Assembly (NCBI RefSeq): GCF_000696185.1
Contig: NZ_KK853997.1
Span: 1,173,695-1,237,694 of the forward strand
Reading direction: 5' to 3'
DNA length: 64,000 bases
DNA from: Kitasatospora cheerisanensis KCTC 2395
Lineage (GTDB): Bacteria > Actinomycetota > Actinomycetes > Streptomycetales > Streptomycetaceae
In this document: positions 18,297 to 26,440 of the stretch, in pieces
Layout of the letters: every line of letters begins with the position of its first letter
How positions within the stretch are numbered: position 1 is the first letter of the stretch
Made by a program: the position numbers and the translations under genes
Notes under the pieces: model-generated
Databases searched by the model: none
Told to the model about the DNA's origin: nothing
The model's input: only the letters and a program-made list of their open reading frames with translations

Positions 18297-19589
18297 ATGA
18301 CGGACGAGAGGCGCACGGGCGGCGGGTCGCGGAGCAGAGCCGTCAAGGTCGCGGCGGGCGTGGTCGCGGCCGGCGCGGTCACCGCGCTCGCGGTGAGCCT
18401 GACCACCGGCGGCAGTTCCACCCCGGCGCAGCAGTCCCTCTCCGCCGCCGATCCGGCTCCGACCGCCACCCCGAGCGGCTCCACCGGTCCGTCCGCACCC
18501 AGCGGTTCGCCCTCCCCCGGCTGGGACGGCAAGGTGAAGGTGCTGGGCGACGGCTCGACCTCCGACACGGGGCCGCAGCCCAACCAGCTGAAGATCGAGA
18601 AGCTGAAACCCGGGGAGAAACCCCCGCAGTTCGTGGTGTTCTCCTGGGACGGCGCGCTGGAGAACGACGACCACCTGTTCTCCCGGTTCCGGAAGCTGGC
18701 GAAGGAGAACGACGCGACGATGACGTTCTTCCTCACCGGGATCTACCTGCTCCCGCAGGAGAAGCACGACCTCTACCGACCGCCGCAGCACGACAAGGGC
18801 AGCGCCGCCATCTCCTTCCCCACGGACCGGCACGTGAAGGAGACACTGGAGCAGCTGCGGCTGGCCTGGCAGGACGGCGACGAGATCGGCACCCACTTCA
18901 ACGGCCACTTCTGCGGCCCGAAGGGCGGCGGCGAGTGGAGCGTGGACGAGTGGCGCAGCGAGATCGAGCAGGCGTACTCCTTCGTCACCAACTGGAAGAC
19001 CAACACCGGCTTCGCCGGCGAGGCCCCGCTGCCGTTCGACTTCCGGAAGGACCTCGCGGGCGGCCGGGCCCCGTGCCTGGAGGGGCAGAAGAACCTGATC
19101 GCGGCGGCGAAGGACCTCGGCTGGCGCTACGACGCGAGTTCCCCGGGCGAGTTCCAGGTCTGGCCGTCGAAGACGAACGGGGTGTGGAACTTCCCGCTCC
19201 AACTGCTCCCGTTCGGTGACCAGCAGGTGCTGTCGATGGACTTCAACTTCCTTGCCAACCAGTCCGGCGACAGCACCCAGGGCGATCCGCGGAAGTACAA
19301 CGCCTGGGAGAAGCAGACCCGTGAGGGCTACCTCGACGGGTTCGAGCGGGTCTACAACGGCAGCCGGGCGCCGCTGTTCATCGGGAACCACTTCGAGACC
19401 TGGAACGGCGGCATCTACATGCAGGCGATCGAGGACGTGGTGAAGACCGTCTGCAAGAAGGACGGCGTGCACTGCGTCTCGTTCAAGGAGCTCGCGGACT
19501 GGCTGGACGCCCAGGACCCGAAGGTCCTGGAGCAGCTCCGCCGGCTCGACCCGGCCCAGGCACCGGACTGGCCGACCTACCTCAAGTAG
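18297..19589 (+). CDS. Polysaccharide deacetylase-like secreted protein
   Basis: 430 residues. A single N-terminal hydrophobic segment (VAAGVVAAGAVTALAVSL in essence, about residues 20-40) is followed by a Ser/Pro/Thr linker (to about residue 75), so the protein is anchored or exported. The main domain reads PPQFVVFSWDGALENDDHLFSRF, TMTFFLTGIYLLP, then EIGTHFNGHFCGP (H-x-x-x-H metal-type motif) and later RYDASSPGEF, in the order of NodB-type polysaccharide deacetylases. The catalytic Asp of canonical TFDD is replaced by SWDG, so activity should be viewed with caution. ATG 18297 has GGGGAGCGGCGAG upstream; promoter-like AT-rich sequence lies at 18180-18250. Confidence 0.82.
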   Translation: MTDERRTGGGSRSRAVKVAAGVVAAGAVTALAVSLTTGGSSTPAQQSLSAADPAPTATPSGSTGPSAPSGSPSPGWDGKVKVLGDGSTSDTGPQPNQLKIEKLKPGEKPPQFVVFSWDGALENDDHLFSRFRKLAKENDATMTFFLTGIYLLPQEKHDLYRPPQHDKGSAAISFPTDRHVKETLEQLRLAWQDGDEIGTHFNGHFCGPKGGGEWSVDEWRSEIEQAYSFVTNWKTNTGFAGEAPLPFDFRKDLAGGRAPCLEGQKNLIAAAKDLGWRYDASSPGEFQVWPSKTNGVWNFPLQLLPFGDQQVLSMDFNFLANQSGDSTQGDPRKYNAWEKQTREGYLDGFERVYNGSRAPLFIGNHFETWNGGIYMQAIEDVVKTVCKKDGVHCVSFKELADWLDAQDPKVLEQLRRLDPAQAPDWPTYLK

Positions 19590-19607
19590 CCGTTGCGGTA
19601 AGCGACT

Positions 19608-21716
19608 TCACCCTGCCGCCTTCATGTAGGCGGCCCAGATCGCGGCGGGCAGGGCGGAGTCGGGGGTGGCCGGATCGGCGCCGGCCACCCCGGTCAGCGG
19701 GAGCAGGTCCAGGTTCTTCGGGTCCATCCGGAAGACCGTGACGGAGGTGCTGACGGCGCCCCGGTAGCCGACGAACCAGCCGGCGGTGCGGGCCTGGTTG
19801 ACGCCGGTCTTCCCGGCCGCGTCGGGGACGGCCTGTCCGACGGCCCTCCCGGTGCCCTCCTTGACGGCGCCGCGCAGCGCGCCGTCGACGTTGGCGGCCA
19901 CGGCCTCCCCGGCGGCCCGGACGGCGGCGGGCCGCTGCACGGGGACGTCGGTGCCGTTGCGGCTGACCCGGGTGACGGAGTACGGGTCGGTGCGCATGCC
20001 CTTGCCGCCGCCGAACGCCGTGTAGGCGTCGGCCAGCCGGATCGCGCTCGGGGTGGAGTTGCCCAAGGAGAAGGCGGGGACGAGGTCGCCGATGCTCTCC
20101 GGCAGCAGGCCGAAGCCGAGCGCGCTGCGCCGGACGTTGTCCAGGCCGACGTCCATGCCGAGTTGCTGCATCGGGCCGTTGACGGACTGTTCGATCGCGG
20201 TCCGCAGGCTGATCGGCCCCCAGCTCCGGCCTCCGTCGTTGGCGGCCTTCGCCTTCTTGCCGTCCCGCCCCCAGTACGGTCCTTCGGGGGTCTGGAGGTC
20301 GACGCCGTTGTCCCCGTTGTAGCTGGTGGACGGCTGGACGGGGGTGCGCTTGCCCTGGCGTTCGCGCTGCACGCCCTGGTCCAGGCCGGCCGCGTACACC
20401 AGCGGGGTGAACGCCGAACCGGCGGGCACGTTCACGGTGTTGGCGTTGTTGAAGCCCTGTTTCAGGTAGTCGGGTCCGCCGTAGACGGCGAGGATGCGGC
20501 CGTCCACGGCGACCGAGGACGCGCCGAGGTGGACGTTCTGGTCGGCGGGCCGGTGCTCGGGGTCGAGGGTCTTCGCGGCGTCCTGGACGGCCTGGGTCAG
20601 CGCGGTCTGCCGGGGCTTCTCGAAGGTGGTGTAGATCTGGTAGCCGCCCAGGTCGAACTGGGCCGGCGAGATGTCGGCGTGGCTCTGCGCGTAGCTCCGC
20701 GCCAGGTCGACCAGGTAGCCGGTCTGCCCGCTCAGGCCGGCCTGCTGCGGCGGGGCCTGCGGCTCCGGGAAGACGGTGTAGCGGGCGCGATCGGTGGCGG
20801 ACAGCTTCCCGATCTCGACCATCCGGTCCAGGATCCACGACCACCTTTCCACCGCGCGGGCCCGGTTCTCCGCGCCGAGCGCCGGGTCGTACAGCGAGGC
20901 CCCCTTGAGCACCGCGGCGAGGAACGCCCCTTCGCTCGGGTCGAGTTGGGACACGTCCTTGCCGTAGTAAGCCTGCGCGGCGCGCTCGATGCCGTAGCTG
21001 CCGCGGCCGAACCAGCTGATGTTCAGGTAGCCGCTGAGGATCTCGTTCTTGCCGACCTGCCGGTCCAGCTTGAGCGCGATGAACGCCTCGTCGATCTTGC
21101 GGCCGAAGCTCCGGTGCTGGTTCAGGTAGGCGTTCTTCACGTACTGCTGGGTGATGGTCGAGCCGCCCTGGGTGTCGCCGCCCGAGCCCATCTGGTAGAC
21201 CGCGCGGCCGATGCCCTTCACCGAGATGCCCGGGTCCGAGTAGAAGGTGGCGTTCTCGGCCGCGAGCACCGCCCACCGGACGTGCTCGGGCACCTGGTCC
21301 AGCGGCACGTCCTGCCGGTTGACCAGGCCGGTGCGGGCCATCTCGGTGCCGTCGGCCCAGTAGAAGACGTTGTTCTGCTGGGTGGCGAAGGAGTTGAGGT
21401 CCTTCGGGATGTCCGTCGCCGCGTACATCGCCAGGCCCGCGGCGACCAGCACGCCGAGCCCTCCGGTGGCCAGCAGCACCAGTTGACGCCACGACGGGAT
21501 CCAGCGGCGTAACCCGCGGCGGCCGCTGCGCGGGTAGTCCGGGCGCAGCACGGACAGCCGGCGCTTCCCCTCCGGGCGCGGTCTCCTTCCGCCCGTCCGG
21601 GCGGGCCACCGCCTCGTGCGCCCCGCCGGCCGGTCCGCTGCTTCTTCCCCGGCCGCGTTGCCCGGTCGGTCCGCTGCTTCTTCCCCGACCGCGTTGCTCG
21701 GCTCGTCGGACACCAT
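19608..21716 (-). CDS. Class A penicillin-binding protein with altered SxxK
   Basis: 702 residues from ATG 21716 (GGGGAACGC upstream). The N-terminal cytoplasmic part has a tandem repeat of GEEAADRP units, then one TM segment (LVLLATGGLGVLVAAGLAMYA). The GT51 glycosyltransferase domain keeps its motifs: VLAAENATFYSDPGI, GGSTITQQYVKN and RKIDEAFIALKL. The C-terminal transpeptidase domain has SVN and KTG (AAGKTGVNQA), but the active-site box reads GSAFTP: Ser434 is present while the general-base Lys (position 437) is Thr. Such a protein could polymerise glycan but may be unable to cross-link. The gene is divergent from the small gene at 21889. Confidence 0.9.
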   Translation of the reverse strand: MVSDEPSNAVGEEAADRPGNAAGEEAADRPAGRTRRWPARTGGRRPRPEGKRRLSVLRPDYPRSGRRGLRRWIPSWRQLVLLATGGLGVLVAAGLAMYAATDIPKDLNSFATQQNNVFYWADGTEMARTGLVNRQDVPLDQVPEHVRWAVLAAENATFYSDPGISVKGIGRAVYQMGSGGDTQGGSTITQQYVKNAYLNQHRSFGRKIDEAFIALKLDRQVGKNEILSGYLNISWFGRGSYGIERAAQAYYGKDVSQLDPSEGAFLAAVLKGASLYDPALGAENRARAVERWSWILDRMVEIGKLSATDRARYTVFPEPQAPPQQAGLSGQTGYLVDLARSYAQSHADISPAQFDLGGYQIYTTFEKPRQTALTQAVQDAAKTLDPEHRPADQNVHLGASSVAVDGRILAVYGGPDYLKQGFNNANTVNVPAGSAFTPLVYAAGLDQGVQRERQGKRTPVQPSTSYNGDNGVDLQTPEGPYWGRDGKKAKAANDGGRSWGPISLRTAIEQSVNGPMQQLGMDVGLDNVRRSALGFGLLPESIGDLVPAFSLGNSTPSAIRLADAYTAFGGGKGMRTDPYSVTRVSRNGTDVPVQRPAAVRAAGEAVAANVDGALRGAVKEGTGRAVGQAVPDAAGKTGVNQARTAGWFVGYRGAVSTSVTVFRMDPKNLDLLPLTGVAGADPATPDSALPAAIWAAYMKAAG

Positions 21717-21765
21717 GCGTTCCCCGATCTGCTCGACTGGCAAATCTCTCCCGCAGACTCTCGAC

Positions 21766-21814
21766 GTGTTGAACTCGGCGCGCGTATCACCCCAAGCGGT
21801 GTGATCATCAACAC
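21766..21814. promoter_or_regulatory. GTGTTGA ... TCAACAC inverted half-sites upstream of the PBP gene
   Basis: GTGTTGA (21766-21772) and TCAACAC (21808-21814) are inverted copies 35 bp apart in the region between the divergent PBP gene and the gene at 21889. The same heptamer forms a tight palindrome ahead of the GH25 muramidase (2621-2635). A TANNNT -10-like hexamer (TAGCGT) is found at 21837-21842 for the plus-strand gene. Confidence 0.35.
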
Positions 21815-21888
21815 GCCGCCTTCCGGGAACCTCTGGTAGCGTCGCGCTCTTCGCCGTCCGCGGCGGCGGAGTACCCCTGGCAGGAGCC

Positions 21889-22416
21889 GTGACGACCGCT
21901 CAGCAGCGCCTCCACCACGCCTTGGACGCCCTCGACCGTGCCGGTACCGCCCGCCCCGGCCCACCGGTGCACGGCTGCGAACACTGCTGGACCGCCGAGG
22001 AGTTCACCCTGCTGGCCGGGCCGCCGGCGCTGCTTCCGGACCGGCTGCTGCAGTCGGCGGCCGCGAAGAGCGCCGACCTCTGGGACGACTTCCCGGCCCT
22101 GTACCGGCGGCTCACGCCGGTCGTCCTGCGCAAGCTGACGACCGGTCGGTCCCTCGTGGAGGGCTGGGTGGTCGCCACCCGGCTGCGCACCTGGGCCGAC
22201 ACCGCGACCCCGACCACCGACCGGCACCTCGCCGACGCCGCGGACGGGTGGGTGTACGAGGGCGCTCTCGCCGAGCTGAGGTTCGGTCTGCACGGCGAAC
22301 TCGAGGTCGGGGCCGAGCTGACGGAATGGCTGTTCGCCCTCCCGGTGGAGCGGATCGGCGCGGATCGTCAGCAGACCCTTGTGTACGTCAACTCCCTCTC
22401 CACCACGACCTTGTGA
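21889..22416 (+). CDS. Hypothetical protein with HGCEHC motif
   Basis: 175 residues beginning with GTG and preceded by AGGAGCC. It starts with a helical stretch (TTAQQRLHHALDALDRAG), then an HGCEHCWTAEEFTLL motif with two cysteines and a histidine that could bind metal, and then a mainly helical region with several Trp residues and an acidic tail. I do not recognise a family, and no catalytic motif is evident. It is convergent with the LacI regulator, with 7 bp between stops, and divergent from the PBP gene. Confidence 0.65.
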   Translation: MTTAQQRLHHALDALDRAGTARPGPPVHGCEHCWTAEEFTLLAGPPALLPDRLLQSAAAKSADLWDDFPALYRRLTPVVLRKLTTGRSLVEGWVVATRLRTWADTATPTTDRHLADAADGWVYEGALAELRFGLHGELEVGAELTEWLFALPVERIGADRQQTLVYVNSLSTTTL

Positions 22417-22423
22417 TGGGCTG

Positions 22424-23437
22424 TCAGGGCGAGACTTCGCCCGAGCCGCGGACGATCAGCGTGGTCGGCAGCTCCAGCCGCGCCGGCGCTCCGGCGTCTC
22501 CGGCCAGGCGGGCGAACAGGCGCTGCGCGGCGAGGGCGCCGAGGGCGGCCGGGTTCTGCGCGACCACGGTGAGGGCGGGGGTGAGCAGGTCGGCGAGTTC
22601 CAGGTCGTCGAAGCCGACCACCGCCGGGCGGCGGTCGGCCGGGAGGTGGTGCAGGGCGGCCAGCGTGACGCGGTTGTTGGCGGTGAACAGCGCGGTGACG
22701 GCGTCCGGTCCGGTGGTGAGGCGGCGCACCGCCTCACCGACCCTGGCCCGGCCGGTGGGGCCGCGGTCCACCCACCGCTCGTCGACGGGGAGTCCGGCCT
22801 CGGCCATCGCGGTGCGGTAGCCGCGTTCGCGTTCGACGGCGGTGTGGATGCCCGGCAGGTCGCCGACGAAGCCGATCCGGCGGTGGCCGTGGGCGATCAG
22901 GTGCGCCACGCCCGCGCGGGCGCCGCCCGCGTTGTCGCTGAGCACCACGTCCGCGTCGATGCCGCCGGCGGGCCGGTCCAGGAACACCACGGGCGTGCCG
23001 GAGGCGATCTCCGGCAGCAGGTAGCGGTGGTCGTCGCCGGCCGGCACGACGATCAGCCCGTCCACCCGGCGGGCGCAGAAGGCGAGCGCCAACTCCCGCT
23101 CGCGGTCCGCCTGTTCGCCGCTCGATCCGGTGAACAGCAGGCAGTCCTGGGCCGCCGCGACCTGCTCGACGGCCCGGGACACCGCGGACGAGAACGGGTC
23201 GCTGATGTCCTCCAGCACCAGCGCGACGCTGGCCGTCCGCCCGGTCCGCAGCAGCCGCGCGCTGTCGTTGCGCCGGAACCCGAGCGCCTCGATCGCCGCC
23301 CGCACCCGCCCGGCCGTCTCGGGCGTCACCCCGCTCTCCTCGTTGACCACCCGGGAGACGGTCTTCAGCCCGACCCCGGCCGCCGCGGCGACGTCCTTCA
23401 TGGTCGGTCGGGCACCGGTACGGAGGCTGCTGGTCAT
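22424..23437 (-). CDS. LacI family transcriptional regulator
   Basis: 337 residues from ATG 23437. The N-terminal helix-turn-helix (MKDVAAAAGVGLKTVSRVVNEE, residues about 13-34) with hinge (FRRNDSARLLRTGRT) is classical LacI/GalR. The effector domain has the periplasmic-binding-protein fold: VALVLEDISDPFSSAV, the VDGLIVVP strand, VFLDRP and VVLSDNAGGARAGVAHLI. It should bind a sugar or sugar derivative and repress genes with a 12-16 bp palindrome containing a central CG. Such an operator (24427-24438) lies ahead of the ROK kinase gene 1 kb away, so the kinase is a likely target. The SGNH hydrolase gene lies upstream in the same direction. Confidence 0.92.
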   Translation of the reverse strand: MTSSLRTGARPTMKDVAAAAGVGLKTVSRVVNEESGVTPETAGRVRAAIEALGFRRNDSARLLRTGRTASVALVLEDISDPFSSAVSRAVEQVAAAQDCLLFTGSSGEQADRERELALAFCARRVDGLIVVPAGDDHRYLLPEIASGTPVVFLDRPAGGIDADVVLSDNAGGARAGVAHLIAHGHRRIGFVGDLPGIHTAVERERGYRTAMAEAGLPVDERWVDRGPTGRARVGEAVRRLTTGPDAVTALFTANNRVTLAALHHLPADRRPAVVGFDDLELADLLTPALTVVAQNPAALGALAAQRLFARLAGDAGAPARLELPTTLIVRGSGEVSP

Positions 23438-23544
23438 GGCAGGGAGAATAGTGCGGGTACTCCCGGCCCCTCCCGCCCGGGCCGCGGCCCGGCCCGTCCG
23501 ACGCTCCGCCCGGCGCTGCGACCGACGCTCCGCCCGGCGCTCCG

Positions 23545-24171
23545 TCAGCCGCCCACGGCGTCGTCCACCAGGCGCAGCCACGCCTCGGCGAGCAGGCGGT
23601 GGCCGAGGGCGGTGGGGTGGACCCCGTCGGCGGCGATCAGGGTCGGGCGGCCGGCGGCGCGGGCGGCCTGGTTGAGCAGTCCGTCGGCGGCCAGCAGCAG
23701 GGCGTCGTGCTCGGCGGCGAGGCGGCGCACGGCATGGATCCGCGGGTCGAGGTCGCCGCGCCAGGTCCACTGCTCGGGCGTGACCGGGACCAGGAACGGC
23801 TCGATCAGCACCAGCCGGGGCGCGCAGTGCCCGTGCAGCCGGGCGAGCAGCCCCCGGTACTCCTCCTCCCACACCTCGACGGGACTGTGCGGACCGCCCT
23901 CGTAGTAGTGCCAGGTGTCGTTCACGCCGATCAACACCGTGAGCAGCGCGGGACGGTGGGCGAGGGTGTCGGCCTCCCAGCGGTCCCGCAGGTCGCCGAT
24001 CCGGTTCCCGGCGACGCCCCGGTTGAGCACCGTCAGGTCGGGTCGGCGGGAGCGCAGCGCGGTGGCGGCGAGGGCGGCGAAGCCGTGGCCGAGATCGGCG
24101 GGGCACGTGCGGTCGCGTGCGGCGTCGGTGATGCTGTCGCCCTGGAACAGGACGATGGCCTCGGGCTGCAT
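23545..24171 (-). CDS. SGNH/GDSL hydrolase
   Basis: 208 residues from ATG 24171 (GGAGAGAGC upstream). The SGNH blocks are visible: block I FQGDSITDAARD (nucleophile Ser), block II NRGVAGNRIGDL (Gly), block III LIGVNDTWHYY (Asn) and block V GVHPTALGHRLLAEAWL (Asp/His pair as DGVHP). The family includes acetyl-xylan and rhamnogalacturonan esterases and lysophospholipases. No signal peptide is seen, so the enzyme acts inside the cell or is released otherwise. It sits between a LacI regulator and a ROK kinase, which suggests a role in metabolism of an acylated sugar. Confidence 0.9.
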   Translation of the reverse strand: MQPEAIVLFQGDSITDAARDRTCPADLGHGFAALAATALRSRRPDLTVLNRGVAGNRIGDLRDRWEADTLAHRPALLTVLIGVNDTWHYYEGGPHSPVEVWEEEYRGLLARLHGHCAPRLVLIEPFLVPVTPEQWTWRGDLDPRIHAVRRLAAEHDALLLAADGLLNQAARAAGRPTLIAADGVHPTALGHRLLAEAWLRLVDDAVGG

Positions 24172-24523
24172 GCGCTCTCTCCTCGCGGGGCGGGCCGGCG
24201 GTCGATCGGTCCGCCGGTCGGTCGTGCGGTCAGTCGGCCTCTCGGCTGTGCGGTCTTTCGACCGTGCGGCCGGTCGGCAGGCGGTGCGGCCCGTCAGCAG
24301 GCGGACCGTGGTGGCGGCGTGGCCCGCCGACCGGTCGACTACCCGTCCCGGAGGCGTTGACACCGCGCCGGGCCGGTTCCGACCGGAACTGCCGCTGAGC
24401 TGGGCGGGGCGTGTCGGGCCCTGCTGGACAACGTTGTCAAAGCGGGCAAGAATCACAGGACCGATCCGACGGCGCCCTGCCACGCACCACGGCGCTCCCC
24501 GTCCCACCTGCGGAGACGTCACG
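24172..24523. other. 352-bp divergent region with CGGTCGGTC repeats and LacI operator
   Basis: No gene is supported. The left part is built of short, imperfect CGGTCGGTC/GCGGTC repeats (24190-24300). The right part holds the LacI-type palindrome (24427-24438) and the promoter of the ROK kinase gene, whose start at 24524 follows a GGAGACGTCACG-type ribosome site. Confidence 0.6.
24427..24438. promoter_or_regulatory. LacI-type operator GACAACGTTGTC
   Basis: A perfect 12-bp palindrome with the central CG of LacI/GalR operators lies 86 bp upstream of the ROK kinase start. The neighbouring LacI regulator (22424-23437) is the natural candidate to bind it. Confidence 0.65.
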
Positions 24524-25488
24524 ATGAACCAGCACCGGGCCGACCCCGACGGAGCGCTCCTCGCCGCCCTGGACATCGGCGGCACCAAGATCGCCGGCGG
24601 CCTGGTCGACACCCGCGGCACCCTGCTGCACCGCCTCCAGGTCCCCACCCCGGCGGACGGCGACCGGCACGAACTGATGGCCGCCGTACGGGGCGTGCTC
24701 GACGAACTGTCCCAACTGCCGGACTGGCACCGGGTCCGCGCCCTCGGCATCGGCAGCGCCGGACCGGTCGACATCGCCGCCGGCACCGTCAGCCCCGTCA
24801 ACCTGCCCGGCTGGCGCGAGTTTCCGCTCTGCGCGGAGACCGCCGCGCACCCGGCCGTCCGCGGCCTGCCGATCGTCCTCGGCGGGGACGCGGTCGCCAT
24901 GACCGCCGCCGAACACTGGCTCGGCGCGGCCCGCCCCTACCGCAACGCGCTGTGCCTGGTGGTCTCCACCGGCGTCGGCGCGGGCCTCGTCCTGGACGGC
25001 CGCCTGCACACCGGCACCACCGGCAACGCCGGCCATCTCGGCCACATCAGCGTCGACTTCGAGGGCCGCCCCTGCCCGTGCGGCTCCCGCGGCTGCGTCG
25101 AAGGCCTCGCCTCCGGCACGGCCATCGCCCGCACCGCCGCCGAGAGCGGCTGGCGCCCCGGCCCCGACGGCGACACCACCGCCGCGGCCGTCGCCCGCGC
25201 CGCGAAGTCCGGCGACCCGCTCGCCCTCGCCGCCTTCGACCGCGCCGCGCGCGCCCTGGCGGCGGGCATCGCCGCCACCGCCACCCTCGTCGAACTCGAC
25301 GTCGCCGTGATCGGCGGCGGCGTCGCCACCGCGGGCGAGATCCTCTTCACCCCCCTCGCCCGCCACCTCTCCTCCTACGCCACCCTCCCCTTCACCCGCC
25401 ACCTCACCCTCACCCGGCCCACCTCGCCACCAACGCCGGCCTCGTCGGCGCCGCCGCCCTCGCCCGACCGACCCTGCCCACCCCCTGA
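24524..25488 (+). CDS. ROK family sugar kinase (single-base frameshift near 3' end)
   Basis: About 321 residues when one base is restored. Features: phosphate-1 loop LDIGGTKIAGGLVD, GIGSAGPVDIAAGTV, sugar-binding GNAGHLGH with the E/H residues of the ROK fold, and the zinc site CPCGSRGCVEG (C-x-C-x4-C). This fits glucokinases or N-acetylsugar kinases. In the sequence given, the frame breaks at the CCCGGCCC stretch about 25413-25420: adding one G at 25416-25417 restores AHLATNAGLVGAAALARP and a stop at 25488, while the uncorrected frame runs on through low-complexity sequence to 26098. A LacI operator lies upstream, so expression is probably sugar-induced. Confidence 0.85.
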
Positions 25489-26440
25489 CAGCGAACCCCA
25501 CCACCACCGCCACCAACTCGCCCCCGGCCACGGCCCCTTCGACCACCGAAAGCCCGCCCCCGACCCGCCTCGTCAGCGCCTGACGGCGAGCAGTCGGCGC
25601 TTCCGGCAGCAACTGGCCGCCGGCAACCGCCAGTTCGGCCGGCCAGGGCTGCCGCTGCTACGCGTCACCCGCTGCCCCGGCTGCGTCCGGGCCCACCTTC
25701 GCTCCATCTCTCGCCCGCGCAACGGCAACCGCCTGGCCGCCAGCACCGACTTGCCCTCGGCACAGGCCTCTTCGACCACCCGCGGCTACGCGCCACCGCC
25801 TGCGCTCGGACCCACCCTGCACACAAGCTGCGGGCCGCATCCCCTTCACCGTCCCACCCTCGCCCCGCTCGTCTCGCCCCCACCGCCTCCGTCGCTCGAC
25901 AGTGACCGGCGCCTGTCGGCAAGTGCCCACCACCTCCGGCACCAACTGGCCCTCGCAACAAGGTCGTTCCACCGGCAGCCACGGCCCCGTGTCCCGCCCC
26001 GGCGATCGCCCGGCACACCCGCCGCGCGCGACAGGCCCACGGCCCCTTCGACGGTCAGGACTGCCGCAGCGGCACGTCGCCTCACACCGGCCCGCTGATC
26101 CGCCCCACCCGCAGCGCGCTCGTCACCATCGCTGCTGTCGCCTGTCCGGGACCCGCCCCTCCGGCCGGCAACGGCTCTCGCGTCACCGCCCCGCACCCAA
26201 GGCCGCCCGCCTCGCACATCGGCCCCGCGTTCCGCAACTCTTGCCGTGAATCCGTCATTTGACGGCATCTCGGCGTGGTGGCGCGACTAGCCTGGCCGCC
26301 CAGGGGTCGTTCGAGGGCGATCCCGGCTCTCGGCGTTCCCCCGGACGACCGCACGGACCCGCACCTTCCGCAGCAGCGGCCGCCGACCGCGGCCTGCCCG
26401 AAACACCGACCGTCTCGCTCGCGGTCGGGAAGGCAGCACG
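25489..26440. other. 952-bp stretch without a convincing gene; degenerate repeats
   Basis: Reading frames are open by composition only; none has a good start, ribosome site or family match. Three 15-nt imperfect copies of CGSCASCAACTSGCC occur at 25508-25522, 25604-25618 and 25937-25951; they sit in the same frame, each encoding R-[HQ]-Q-L-A, in a longer degenerate unit. A CCGTCA-TT-TGACGG inverted repeat (26252-26265) lies ahead of the STAND gene and may be an operator. The stretch may be a decayed coding remnant or non-coding spacer. Confidence 0.5.
26252..26265. promoter_or_regulatory. CCGTCA-TT-TGACGG inverted repeat upstream of STAND-like gene
   Basis: A perfect 6-2-6 palindrome lies 176 bp upstream of the start at 26441. 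Position and symmetry suggest a repressor or dimeric activator site; no cognate regulator is visible. Confidence 0.35.

Noticed and set aside
18153..18300. C-terminal extension of the HEAT protein into the next gene
   Set aside because: It overlaps the start of the deacetylase-like gene and is explained by the missing base at 18068-18071.
25489..26098. Extension of the ROK kinase to 26098
   Set aside because: The added 200 residues are low-complexity, while one base added at 25416 restores the expected kinase end and a stop at 25488.
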